Of a stretch of 64,000 nucleotides of DNA, positions 34,151 through 45,861 are shown in pieces. The first letter of the stretch is position 1, and each line of letters opens with the position of its first letter. Origin of the DNA: Onchidella celtica. Taxonomy: Eukaryota > Mollusca > Gastropoda > Systellommatophora > Onchidiidae. A model generated the notes under the pieces. That model was not told the DNA's origin and searched no databases. It saw only the letters and a program-made list of their open reading frames with translations. The DNA lies in the NCBI GenBank assembly GCA_963931925.1, contig OZ007582.1, positions 34,720,469-34,784,468 of the forward strand, given 5' to 3'. Made by a program: the position numbers and the translations under genes.

Positions 34151-35900
34151 TCAAACTCGTAGACTTAAGCAAATATTTTTTTTTTTATCCTGTGAAAACT
34201 CCTCTTATTTCGATTACCATTTTCGGGTATCTTTATTTGATGGATAATTTTAAAGACAGGCTTAAGGATTAGGGACAGGTTTGATAATAGATTTGGGTTG
34301 GGGAAAGGTTAGTAATAGGATTTTCCTTCAAGTTAGATCCTTTTAATAATTATCTTTTCTGACTTTTGCCCCATTAAACGGGTTCTAATGTATTTTCTGG
34401 AGATTTGCGGATTCGACAATCCTTTCCAGGTCTTGCTTCTTAATGTTATGTTAAAAAAAAAGTTTCAGGCTTCCAAGATAACAATTTAATGATTTTACTA
34501 ACTGTCACTGCTCTACGCTAATTGCTTACGTCATTTTTGACACTCTTGCGATAGTGAGAAAAAACCTTTTCCTGTCATTTGGTGACTCATGCCATTATGA
34601 TTCTACTAGATTATTACATTTTCCTATAGGCGCATTTCTTTTTCTCATCTGATAGCCCTCATGCTCAGGAATGAAATGGACCGCCAGTGGCCTTTTGGCA
34701 AAAGTCTAACGTATCCCATTATTGTAGAGCAATGACAAAATAAAAAGTCGCCATTTCCGTTAACAAAATGCACACTTCTGGTCACGTCACAGGCAAGAAA
34801 ATCACGCTGGTAGGTTTTTTTTTTTCTTTTAAAGGACAATGCTTTTCTTTGGATCTGACAAGACAGCAGCATTGAATGCGGAAGTGAAGTGAAGGTATAA
34901 TGATGCGAGCTTCCACACATTGGCGGACGTGCTGCGCTGCGGAAATATAATGTTAGTACTTGCAGGTAAGCCATCGTGTTCATTTAATACCGTACAAATT
35001 TTCCACAATTTTTTTTTTAATTATTCGATTGTTTTATGTGTTCAATTTTCCGTTGTTTTTTTCTTCCTGAAGAAGGTGTGTAACTGAAATATTGATAGTT
35101 TTTTGTCTTCCCTCTTTGTATTTCTTTTAAAATGCTACACGTACGTAAGTCCCCCCCCCCCCCCCCCGCCCCAAAGTATATATATATTTTTTTTGAGTTA
35201 AAGGTGCGTATTTTAAAGCCTTTTGTGACCTGAGAGCTAGAGAACTCTTCCCGACCGAAATAGTCCTTGACAACAGCCTTAATTAATTATTCTTTCAGAT
35301 TTTCTTTTAGTTTTGATCCTGTCTTGTTTGTTTTTTTTTGTTGAAAGGGTAAGAGGCAGGGTTTATGGATTCGATGAGATTTAGGGTAGAGGCAAAACGC
35401 TTCGGGTGCGTACGTACTTGTAACAACGGCCTTTTTCTTTCTTTTTTTGTATCCTGTGGGTATTATTTCCTACGCGACGTTTTGTTATATACAATTTTTT
35501 ATTTTTTTTCCATTTTTTAAACTCAGTTTTCGAGAACATTTCAGAAGTCTGGAGGGGCAAATTTCTAAACGAACTAAACTTTAGCGATGGACAAACACAT
35601 CCAAGGACTTGACAAATCTTAATTCTGAGGCGAAAAAGACTCGACAAAGCCCCAAGTCCAGCTCTGAAAGAACCTGAGACATCTCACTGAAGCTCATGCA
35701 ATGTACATCGTGTTACACACACCCCATCATGATACCCGACACCCTTTGACTCTCTGCCCCCTGCCTGCCCCACCCCATTCCCCGTGGGTGTGGCCTTGAT
35801 TTCCAGACTCAACCTGCCCCATTGGTTCAGGTGGTCGAGAGGGTGGTGAGAAGCCTATCAGCATGGACAAGTTGAATAACACATCATGAGTAGGGAGGAA
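34151..35900. other. Intergenic
   Basis: No recognisable gene. C run at 35151-35167. Short frames at 34645-34983 (-) and 35381-35647 (-) have no domain I can name. Confidence 0.45.
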
Positions 35901-36045
35901 CCAGTGGCCGTATGCATAATCAATGCGTAAACTAAAGTAAATACGTTAACTGGTGTTAACACGAGAAATTGTATTCATTTCTTGCGTTAACACCAGTCAA
36001 CGTGTTTACTTTAGTTTACGCATTGATTATGCATACGGCCACTGG
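35901..36045. mobile_element. Foldback element, near-complete 145-bp palindrome
   Basis: The first 40 bases (CCAGTGGCCGTATGCATAAT onward) are exactly the reverse complement of the last 40. The next ~30 bases of each arm also pair with a few mismatches, around a short centre near 35967-35980. The whole element can fold into one long hairpin. This is typical of foldback MITEs and could give a hairpin RNA if transcribed. No clear target duplication seen. Confidence 0.9.
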
Positions 36046-36149
36046 GGTATCCATGTTTTTTTCTAGAAGGGATGTGGGGGGAGAGGAATTCGAAAGACAG
36101 ATTTATTTTGGTTGAGGTTGCTCTCTAAATTTTTGCCTGCAGGGGAGGG

Positions 36150-37290
36150 GGTGGGTGGGTGGGATTTGTGTGGGATGGGGTGGAGGTGGGCTGTGGGTGA
36201 ATGAATTAGATTGTGAGGTGGGGGTGGGGTGGATTGGGCTATGGGGGTGGGAGTGGGGTGGATTGGGCTATGGGGGTGGGGGTGGGGTGGATTGGGGGAT
36301 GGGGGTGGGGGTGGGGTGGATTGGGCTATGGGGGTGGGAGTGGGGTGGATTGGGGGATGGGGGTGGGGGTGGGGTGGATTGGGCTATGGGGGTGGGGGTG
36401 GGGTGGATTGGGGGATGGGGGTGGGGGTGGGGTGGATTGGGCTATGGGGGTGGGAGTGGGGTGGATTGGGGGATGGGGGTGGGGGTGGGGTGGATTGGGC
36501 TATGGGGGTGGGAGTGGGGTGGATTGGGGGATGGGGGTGGGGGTGGGGTGGATTGGGCTATGGGGGTGGGAGTGGGGTGGATTGGGGGATGGGGGTGGGG
36601 GTGGGGTGGATTGGGCTATGGGGGTGGGAGTGGGGTGGATTGGGCTATGGGGGTGGGGGTGGGGTGGATTGGGGGATGGGGGTGGGGGTGGGGTGGATTG
36701 GGCTATGGGGGTGGGGGTGGGGTGGATTGGGGGATGGGGGTGGGGGTGGGGTGGATTGGGCTATGGGGGTGGGAGTGGGGTGGATTGGGGGATGGGGGTG
36801 GGGGTGGGGTGGATTGGGCTATGGGGGTGGGATTGGGGTGGATTGGGGGATGGGGGTGGGGGTGGGGTGGATTGGGCTATGGGGGTGGGAGTGGGGTGGA
36901 TTGGGGGATAGGGGTGGGGGTGGGGTGGATTGGGCTATGGGGGTGGGAGTGGGGTGGATTGGGGGATGGGGGTGGGGGTGGGGTGGATTGGGCTATGGGG
37001 GTGGGAGTGGGGTGGATTGGGCTATGGGGGTGGGGGTGGGGTGGATTGGGGGATGGGGGTGGGGTGGATTGGGCTATGGGGGTGGGGGTGGGGTGGATTG
37101 GGGGATGGGGGTGGGGGTGGGGTGGATTGGGCTATGGGGGTGGGAGTGGGGTGGATTGGGCTATGGGGGTGGGGTGGGGTGGATTGGGGGATGGGGGTGG
37201 GGGTGGGGTGGATTGGGCTATGGGGGTGGGGGTGGGGTGGATTGGGGGATGGGGGTGGGGGTGGGGTGGATTGGGGGATGGGGTGGTGTG
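36150..37290. repeat. G-rich minisatellite, 29-bp unit, roughly 38 copies
   Basis: Unit GTGGATTGGGCTATGGGGGT, then GGGAGTGGG, with two main alternating variants (GGGCTATG or GGGGGATG; GGGAGTG or GGGGGTG). The 29-bp spacing is exact, for example GGATTGGG at 36231, 36260 and 36289. The top strand is almost pure G/T/A, and each unit has several G runs of three or more, so G-quadruplexes are plausible. All three forward frames stay open only because the repeat lacks TAA, TAG and TGA in any register. Confidence 0.97.
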
Positions 37291-38045
37291 GATTGGGGTA
37301 TGCAGTTGAGAGTGGGTGGATTGGGGTATAAGGGTGGGGTGGAGTATATTGGGGTATGCAGGTGGGGGTGGGGTGTATTGGGGTGTGCGGTGGAAATGGG
37401 ATGGATTGGGGTATAAAGGTGGGGTGGAGTGGAGTATATTCGGGTATGCAGGTGGGAGTGGGGTGTATTGGGGTGTGCGGTGGAAATGGGATGGATTGGG
37501 GTATAAAGGTGGGGTGGAGTGGAGTATATTCGGGTATGCAGGTGGGGGTGGGGTGTATTGGGGTGTGCGGGGGAAATGGGATGGATTGGGGTATAAAGGT
37601 GGGGTGGAGTGGAGTATATTCGGGTATGCAGGTGGGGGTGGGGTGTATTGGGGTGTGCGGTGGAAATGGGATGGATTGGGGTATAAAGGTGGGGTGGAGT
37701 GGAGTATATTCGGGTATGTAGGTGGGGGTGGGGTGTATTGGGGTGTGCGGGGGAAATGGGATGGATTAGGGTATAAAGGTGGGGTGGGGTGGAGTATATT
37801 CGGGTATGCAGGTGGGGGTGGGGTGTATTGGGGTGTGCGGGTGGGGATGGGATGGATTATGGTATCGGAGTGGGAGGTGGGGTGGACCGGGGTATGGGAG
37901 TGGGAGGTGGGAGGATTGGGGCAAGGGGGTGGAAAGTAGGGGTTGGGTGTGTGGGTGGGAGGCGGAGAGTATCTAGGTGGGAAGTGAAGATGGAGGTGGG
38001 AGTGGGCTGAGGATATAGTGGTGAGGGTGGGTGCAGGGTGGGTGC
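37291..38045. repeat. G-rich array, 90-bp higher-order unit
   Basis: The period changes to 90 bp: GGGTGTGCGG starts at 37381, 37471, 37561, 37651 and 37741. It contains diverged 29-30-bp subunits plus ATGGATTGGGGTATAAAGGT and GAGTATATTCGGGTATGCAG. It decays into irregular G-rich sequence after about 37860. Ninety is divisible by three, so a repetitive Gly/Trp-rich frame stays in register, which is not evidence of coding. Confidence 0.95.
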
Positions 38046-38069
38046 GGGGGTCTTCACTTGTTTAGACTT

Positions 38070-38310
38070 CCTCTGCTGCAGTTTTCGTTGTCCTATCTAC
38101 CCAGCCAGCGTCCCTAAGAAAATCCAACGCATAGGATTGACATCAGTATTTGCATGTAGTAATGATATCGTTTCTACTTCGATCCGCTGGTGTTCGACAT
38201 CGGTCTGATGCCACTAAACCGCCACTATGATCATCCAACTAATAATCCTATGGAAATCCTATACAAATCTATGTTGGAACGACGTAGGGATGCTGGCTAG
38301 GTATTGGATT
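38070..38310. repeat. Dispersed repeat family D, copy 2
   Basis: Resembles 59985-60520 and 20165-20320 (CCCAGCCAGCGTCCCTAAG, CGCATAGGATTGACATCA, AATGATATCGTTTCTAC, GATCCGCTGGT, ACGTAGGGATGCTGGCT). Confidence 0.7.
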
Positions 38311-38711
38311 GTTACGGAAAATACAGTATATTCCAATTTAGATAAAATTCACAATTCAACATTTTAGCAAGAAAAGTGCTACGTTTTGTTTTACGTACCT
38401 TTTTAAACAAAAATGAAATGAAATTGTTAAGATTATTTAATTACGTAGCCTACTGTTTCAACGTCAACAAAAACGGTGGAATAAATCATCCAGAATGCCA
38501 TTTGAAGTTTTCAAATATCAAGATCTAATGATACAATTTGATGGTTACACTTCGAGCAGGGAGGCGAAGGGGTGGGCGGGGGGGGGGGGGTACTGAAGCC
38601 AAACGTTTGAGAAGCGTGAGCGGGGAAACAGATGTGGGGGTTGGGGGATAAAAACCGCTCGAATCAAACGGACAGACTTTATTGATGGCCTGCATGTTAC
38701 ACAGTGACCCT

Positions 38712-38946
38712 AGTTCTTGTCTGTTCTATCTCCATTTCCTGAAAAAAAAACTGGAGATTTTTTAGTATGTAGAAGAGGTATAACAAATGCACCCTTTGAC
38801 ACGTGTGTAAAATGCGTTGTGGCACTTATCAAGCTGTTTCACTGTTCAGATTTTTTCTAACCCCTTTTCGTGATACGAAAACAGCAGCACGTTTCATGTC
38901 GAATTTCTCAGTTGTGCAAAAAGTGGAGTTGGAACAACAATAACTG
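38712..38946 (+). mobile_element. TIR element family 1 (235 bp)
   Basis: The left end AGTTCTTGTCTGTTCTATCT is inverted relative to the right end AAAGTGGAGTTGGAACAACA. The interior shares AGTATGTAGAAGAGGTATAA and AAATGCGTTGTGGCACTTAT with the other copies. Confidence 0.85.
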
Positions 38947-39186
38947 AAGTCGACAAAATAATGTGAACAACCCTACCCGATGTTCCAGCGCTGTTAGACC
39001 CGGTCTGACCACAGCCCACAAATTCTTTCGGTAGATGATTCAGCCAGATCTTCTGGAGTTCCGAGCGCATGCTGGTTTTACACAGTCCCGACAGATGACG
39101 CGAGTCGTGAATTGAAGTAGTTGCTGACCTTTCTGCGCTGGGCCGTGACTCCTGTTCTCTCAACATCCAATCTCGGGACTCCCTGT

Positions 39187-39620
39187 AGTAATAATAATAA
39201 TAATCATAATAACACACAGCATTTATTTAGCGCTTCATCCCGTTAACAATCAGGCTCTAAGCACTTTACAACATTTATATCATATAATCGCACACAAAAT
39301 ACACAAGCATACTCAGGAAAAAAACAAAAAATGGACATTCAGAGTGTAAAACGATAACTCTTCAGCTGATGTTTAAAAGTCATTGTCTCTCAAAGAGAGA
39401 GGCAGAGAATTCGAAATTTGAGGCCCTTGAAGAAAAAAATATTTTTCACACATCGTCGGTGAGATTCAACACTCCTGTAACCCACATCAACATATTTTGT
39501 GGGTTACAGGAGTGTTGTTCTACACCGACGAATGGTCTTGACGGACATCTTAGGAATTTTAAACTTTTTGATATCAGCAGATGATCTAAGATGCCGTGAT
39601 GGTACATGGGGAGTCAAAAG
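39187..39620. repeat. Dispersed repeat family C, copy with AAT tract and hairpin
   Basis: Starts with (TAA)n, then CATTTATTTAGCGCTTCATC, CTAAGCACTTTACAACATTT, and a segment laid out like 17820-17900. If the trinucleotide run is a retroposon tail, the element reads on the minus strand. A 77-bp hairpin (39454-39530) lies inside. Confidence 0.65.
39454..39530. repeat. Inverted repeat inside family C copy
   Basis: CGTCGGTG...AACACTCCTGTAACCCACA on the left is inverted on the right. A 19-bp core is perfect, the outer CGTCGGTG is also paired, and a few bases mismatch around an ~11-nt loop. Confidence 0.85.
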
Positions 39621-41004
39621 ATCAGTTAAATAAGTCAGCGCGTTAGTATAGGCCTTATTTTGTGACACATGGTAGCCAGCTTATACGTGTTTCGTTTTTC
39701 TACCGGTAGCCCATGGACATGGACACAAAATTAGCGTGGGGCTACAAGCTGCGTTGTCTTGAAAATCTATGTGAAATGACCATGTTATTTCAGGTAAGAG
39801 TTGAGGACGTCCCAAGCAGTTGGAACTCTTGCAGTTCTTGGGAATATTTCTATGTGAGGCTATTTTGGGTTGAGGGTTTGCGGGCAGAATTTTTACCGAT
39901 TCACTACCACAAGCCGCTCTGCGCTGTCCGTCCGAAAAGCACCTAATTCAGATAGTACAAGAAAATTACACTGAGAAATAGTCTTTGTTTAATTACTAAT
40001 AATTTGGAATTTTACAACATTTCTCCGAAGCTCCGTTATAGCCATATCACTGATCACCGTCTTTCAAAGAAGACAATAATATGAGAACTCTAAGTCTTGT
40101 TCTCTGAAAGAAACTTGCTGGATGTGAATCAGTCGAGGGTTGGGGATAAGCTTAATAATAGATTAGGGAAGAGTTTGACAATGGACATTTCTATACAAAC
40201 GTCAACCTCAGGCCCAGAATCCTATCTAGAACGTATGTCATTTTTTAAAGGAAACACCATCCATACACTGAAATTGAGTATTAATTTGAAAGTCGCTCCA
40301 TGCAAAAGTAGAATAAAATCCATTCTAGTGGAATGTATCTAAAAGAAGCAACATTCAGCATCATTTTTTACGGTTCACTTTTTGCCATCTGGTGATATAA
40401 AATTCGGGTGCATACTGATTTATTCAATGCTTTTAACATCTTCGCATGCATCTATGTCAAGTTATTTAGTCTGAACATTTTGTGGCACATTCAGAATGTA
40501 ATTCTTTCATGTCAGTCCGTCAGGCTAAAAATTGTATTAAATGAAAGGTACACATCCCACACTTTTTTCCTCTACTTCCTCTGCCTACTGTCAACACTTT
40601 AAAAGCTTCGATAGCCATTTTACCTGTACAATGTATGTAAATTTCCTGTGGGAGAGAGTGACGGATTGACATATTTATGTGATGGGCTGACCGTGAAGGA
40701 CTGACATAACAATGACTAAGTACTCACCTCAACCTTTTGCGGAAAAAAGCCCAAGTGATTACAGTTGCTGATGCCTGGTTCAAGGAATGTAGACACACTG
40801 AAATGAGAAACTTTGCTTCTGTAACTTTATCATCAGGCAACATGATAAATATTGTGTATGCAAGAGGTCACGATTATATTTTGATATCTTTGAAAAAGCT
40901 GGAAAGAAGGTAAGATCCTAAGATATATTTGCAGGTCTACAGTTAGCGTCGTCATTGACTTAGCACTGAATGTCAGAAAAAGGTGACGAAATTAACATGC
41001 CGTA
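39621..41004. other. Intergenic
   Basis: No recognised gene. Frames at 39713-39946 (+) and 40097-40342 (+) lack a known domain. The last five bases, CCGTA, are the left target duplication of the following LTR. Confidence 0.45.
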
Positions 41005-42145
41005 TGTCACGAGCGAGTGAGCGAGGATCAGTAGTTACGAGAAGAGAGTTAGAATAAAGTTAACCCACGGGGTAAGGGAAAGCGTGCATGTGTGAGTAGG
41101 GGGGGGGGTCTGAATGAGGCGAGAGCGCTGTATTACTATCACTGCACACTAAGACGTCCTTAGAAAGCGGACGCAGCCCCAGAGGGCGAACATAAGGGGA
41201 GCAGTCGGAAGACTAGTGAGAGAGTTTTTTCCAGTGATGACTGGTAGGTGAAACGATGATTGATAATAGTTATGATTGATGTATTATATTCGTCTATGAC
41301 CATGATGTAAATAAGTATATGTGAGGAATGTGGAAGTCCTTGATACTGTACATAGCAATGTGCGCCATGGGCGATAGATGAAAGTTGAGTTCATGGATTT
41401 GTAGCGAGAGTGAGTATTGTGTACTACGGTGGAGGTGTGTTACCGTAAGATGTTTGGTGAGTGAAATGTGAACTATTGTGTGTATGCTTCATGAGTTGTA
41501 ATGAGGGTGAAGTGATTAGAAATGGTATGGTATTATACCAATGTAATGTTATTCTTGTAGGTGTCGGGGACGGGCCGAAGAGCCGCGTCGGTGAGCACAG
41601 GGGATAGGCCAGCATAGGGCCGAAGGCCACACATAGGCCAGGAGTGACGCTGTCGTGTAGGACAGTCGCAGCACATGAGTCGTGGCAGTCTGGCCACAGA
41701 CAGGGATGTATATATGCTTGTAATGTGCTATTAAGATGTACTACTGTGACATGGATGTATTACTGTGTGAATTGAAGTATTAACGTGTTATGGCCACGTG
41801 AAGTGTATAGGAGGCTAAGGTGTATTGCCATAGGGAGGCGCTATTGAGAGACTGTGGAGTGAAAGAATATTAGTGTGTCATTAAGACCCTGAGTGGAGAG
41901 GCTGAGGCCGAGGTGTCTTTAGAGTAATTACCGGGCTGTGGACCCGAGGAAGTGTGCTTACGGGAGAAGGCCGTGGACGGCAGTTTAATTAAGTGATCTA
42001 ACGTATGTCATTGCATTGTTATCTTTATATTTATGTTTAATAAATGTGTGAGTCTGATGGGTTGTTCTGTTAAGTGTTATACATGTTCGTTCGTGATTGT
42101 TGTCCTGTTATACTTATTACATCTCCCAGTCTGGGATTTGTGACA
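41005..42145. mobile_element. Solo LTR, family 1, copy 2 (1,141 bp)
   Basis: Same ends as 22483-23605 (TGTCACGAGCGAGTGAGCGA and CTGGGATTTGTGACA) and similar along its length, with the largest differences around 41720-41870. Flanked by CCGTA (41000-41004 and 42146-42150), a 5-bp duplication different from copy 1, so it is an independent insertion. AATAAA at 42039-42044 is at the equivalent position. No internal retroelement genes remain. Confidence 0.93.
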
Positions 42146-42252
42146 CCGTATGTCTAATTTTGGCACACCCTGAAAATAATATAAAGGCTGAGGTTTATTT
42201 GCGTATAATTTTGATCCTGATCTATTAAAGTTTCCGCCCACAAACTTTTCAA

Positions 42253-42650
42253 CAAAACAATTTTTAAAGGAATTTCAACTTAAAAAGGATGAAAAATACA
42301 TTGAATTAAAACTCATCTATCTGGCTTTCTGTGTGAGTTATTTTCAAATACGTGCGCTACATCGGCGCGACGCGCGGCGGTCCTTTCTTATGAGGGGGTC
42401 AAATCGGTGAGTGCGGCTCAGGGCGAAAACGGTAAGACTGTTTCTTGTTCAAGCAATAAAAACACATGGCTACACACATTAAACAATACAAAAGATAATA
42501 TACTTTGACAGAGAAAGAATTGAACTTTATTTTGATGTAGGATAGACGCCGTTTTACATAAACTCACAGCAGTAATAGCCTTGTAATGCTGGCCTAGAAT
42601 TCTGCCAAAACGGGAGTTTGCCCCTTCAGTGGGGCAGTTTGGACTACCTA
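42253..42650. repeat. Dispersed repeat family A, copy 2
   Basis: Counterpart of 14733-15117, ending in CAGTTTGGACTACCTA, which abuts a family-B element. Confidence 0.8.
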
Positions 42651-42652
42651 TT

Positions 42653-42873
42653 TAGAATGCCAGAGTTCTAACTCCTTTCCGTCAACTTTTGAGAAATCGA
42701 GGATTGAAGTTTCATGACTGTGCTCATAGCTTTTGGAGCAATAGTTTCTTTTGCTTTTAGTAATACTTACAAATTACACACCCCAATCTGCTTGATACTT
42801 TGAGAATGCCCGTAGAAGTGTGATGTGTCTAATTCAGTTCAGCCAAAAAGTGGAGGTAGAACCTTGTCATTCC
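42653..42873. mobile_element. TIR element, family B (221 bp)
   Basis: The left end AGAATGCCAGAGTTCTAACT and the reverse complement of the right end GGTAGAACCTTGTCATTCC match at most positions, giving imperfect TIRs. The body is shared with 21637-21878 (GTAATACTTACAAATTACAC). No coding capacity. Confidence 0.72.
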
Positions 42874-43685
42874 ATGATGACGAAGTGAAAAAGACGTTCT
42901 GGCATGCTGTCTTGTCTGGAAAAAGCAAGATTTAGAGCCTGCGGGACTTTGTGCACTGCGTAGTGGAAAAAAAAAACATACAGAAATAAATCTCTCGCTT
43001 TTAAAAACTGAGGAATTCGAGAATAAAATGATGTAAAGTGTGAGGGACTTCCAGCTGTGCAAAGTACTTGAAAGCTGCATTCCATAAAAGTTGTATCCAA
43101 CTTAAAAATAAAGTTTGCCAACTGTTGTACTGCACAAAAGCCCGAGTGGGCACTGCATGATTTTAAGAACTAGGTAGCATCAGAGGAGGTCCCTACTGAT
43201 GAAATGATATAATTATATGGTGTCCATGTTGCTGAAGACAAGAACTATGATGTCTATTGTAATCAAGTTTTTACAATGGTAGAGCGCTTGGCTTTGATAG
43301 TAAACTGGTTTGAAAATGAAACTTCTCAAATGAATTTGTCATTATGTGTTCCATTAGTGCCACCAAGTGATATGGGCACAAATCTTTTGTTTCTGAGACC
43401 TGTCACAATGAAAGAAAATGAGCCGTTGTCTCCAGATATGCTGTTGTGTTCAGACATGTCAGTACGTCACGCCATTCATGTCTGCCTGTCACTCATACAT
43501 TTCTGAGATTACTTATTGGGGAGTTTTTTTGTTGTATTTTTTTGACAAAATTAACGAAATTCCTGAGGAATATAGACTAGCATAGGTTTGTTGAAATATT
43601 TGAGTTTCACTTCCTTTCATTCACAAACAGGCTTGATTGCATGTTCTGAAATATCAGTCCGTCGCATATATGGAATTGCCCTGAT
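42874..43685. other. Intergenic with one unassigned short frame
   Basis: The frame 43276-43506 (+, 76 codons from ATG) has ordinary codon composition but no motif I recognise. The preceding sequence could carry it further upstream in pieces. It may be a fragment of an old transposon or an exon. Confidence 0.4.
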
Positions 43686-44299
43686 AGTTGTGGATGAGGT
43701 TAGGAATGGGTTTAATCATAAGTTTGGCTGGCGATAGGAACAGGTTGATCATAATTTTGGGTGGGGTTAGGAGCGGGTTTGATCGTAAGTTTGGATGGGG
43801 TTAGGAACGGGTTTGGTCATTAAGTTTGAGTGGGGATAGGAACGGGTTTGGTCATTAAGTTTGAGTGGTGTTAGGAACGGGTTTGGTCATAAGTTTGAAT
43901 GGTGTTAGGAACAGGTTCGATCATAAGTTTGTGTGGGGATAGGAACGGGTTCGATCATAAGTTTGAGTAGTGTTAGGAACGGGTTTGGTCATAAGTTTGA
44001 ATGGTGTTAGGAACAGGTTCGCTCATAAGTTTGAATGGTGTTAGGAACAGGTTCGATCATAAGTTTGTGTGGGGTTAGGAACGGGTTCTATCATAAGTTT
44101 GTGTGGGGTTAGGAACGGGTTTGATCCTAAGTTTGGATGAGGTTGGGAAAGTGGTTAATAATAGGTTTAGGTGGTGTTAGAAACGAGTTTGATCATAAGT
44201 TTGTGTGGGGTTAGGAATGGGTTTATAATAAGTTTGGACCGGCTTTGGAACCAGTTTGATAGGTTTGGATGGGGTTAGGAATGGTTTTAGAAATGAGAA

Positions 44300-45415
44300 A
44301 AAAATCAGGAATATAATCTATCACTGTGTGTGAGCTTTACCGATGATGAAAAAGCCATTGAACGTTTCGCAATTTTGGAGGCCCTGCGAAAAATCAATAT
44401 CAAGAAAGTTTGCGTAAAAATATTGCAACGTGTATATCAAGAAGCCTCTGCCAGAATCGACATCGATACCACGTGTCAGAAAAGTTTGTCATAGAAAAAG
44501 GAGCGAGACAGACAGACCCTATATCACCGAACTATTCACAGCAGCAATTGAAGAAATATTCAAAATGCCAAGCCCAGAAAATGCCATCAACATAGATGGA
44601 GAGTATCTGAAAGACCTGAGATTTGCGGGCGATGCAGCACATTGCCCGGGGAGCGTAGAACAGATGGAAACCAACCTGAATATAAAAAAAACAAACAGAG
44701 CAAGAAGGTTGGCCTGAAAATCCACACGTACAGAACAAAATACGTGACAAACTACGAGACAGATGAAAAGGTACAATTGAAAAGAAAACCATTGAAAATG
44801 TCACGGAATATAAATACCCATGCCAGACAAGACATACGGAACATAATATAAAAAACTGAAATGGATTAGAATATTAAGAGACGAATGGTGCTGCTTTAGA
44901 AAAACTTATTCCTGGACCACAAACTGCCAATGCCCCTTAAGAGACAAGTATTCAACCAGTGCATTATTCCAACGATTACCTATGGTAGCCAAACATGGTC
45001 GATTACAAAACAATTTGCGAACAAATTAAGAACTACCCAGAGGGTAATGGAAAGAAGAATGCTTGACATCAGACTACAAGGTGAAATCCCTCGCGCCGAA
45101 ATTCGCAAACAAACAAAGCTAACGGACATCATAAAATTCATTCTACAATAAAAGTGTAATTGGGCCGGACATGTGGAAAGGATGAATGACAATAGATGGA
45201 CTAAACGCTGCACTGAATGGCAACCACGGACAGGAAAAAGAACAGGAGGACGACCAGGAAGAAGATGGCAGGATGATATTGAAGATAGAGAGGTAACATG
45301 GATGACAAAGACATCAGACAGAAAGGAATGGCAATCATTGTCGGAGGGCTACATCCTGCAGTGGTTGGACAATGCCTAAGTGAAAAAGTTGAAAAGGATG
45401 AAAAAGAAACGGGTT
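44300..45415 (+). pseudogene. LINE reverse transcriptase C-terminal fragment, broken
   Basis: Several frames hold pieces of a LINE protein: AIERFAILEALRKINIKK, then a frame with EKGARQTDPISP (RT motif region), LRFAGDAAH where the FADD-like box has Gly, and PLKRQVFNQCIIPTITYGSQ, KLRTTQRVMERRMLDI, WAGHVERMNDNRW, GRPGRRWQDDIE, EGYILQWLDNA. The WAGHV/GRPxRRWxDD ending is typical of RTE-related and other endonuclease-type LINEs. Multiple stops and frameshifts make it dead. It ends in GATGAAAAAGAAA and lies within satellite monomers, so it is an insertion whose target duplication is blurred. Confidence 0.83.
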
Positions 45416-45784
45416 TGATAATAGGTTTGGATGGGGTTAAAAACGGATTTTATAATAGGTTTAACTGGAGTTGGCAACGGATTTAATATGAATTTGGATT
45501 GGGCTGGGTACGGATTTAAAAATGGATTTGGATGGGGTTGAGAACAGTTTAATAATAGGGTTGGATGGGATTAGGAATGAGTTTAATAAATGGGTTTGGA
45601 TCTGGTAAAAGGATTAAATAATGGGTTCGGATGGTGTTAGGGATTTAGTTTACTACATGTAATAAGTTTGGATGGGGTTAAGAACGGGTTTAATGATTTG
45701 GATGGGGTTAGGAACGGGTTTAATATGTTTGGAGAACAGGTGTAATGATATGTTTGGATGGGATTAGGGACAGGCTTAATAATA

Positions 45785-45861
45785 CTGCCATGCAAAGGCA
45801 GAGTGACATAACTGATGAGTTACAGAGACAGCACATACGTCGCTCTGCCTTTGCAGGGCAG
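45785..45861. repeat. Satellite hairpin 1
   Basis: Left arm CTGCCATGCAAAGGCAGAGT, right arm GCTCTGCCTTTGCAGGGCAG, about 25 nt of loop. Flanks place it nearest type B. Confidence 0.88.

Noticed and set aside
36155-37939. Long Gly/Trp/Val-rich open frames of 200-395 codons
   Set aside because: They are present in all three forward frames of a 29-bp or 90-bp repeat whose composition excludes stops; there is no start context, domain or codon bias.
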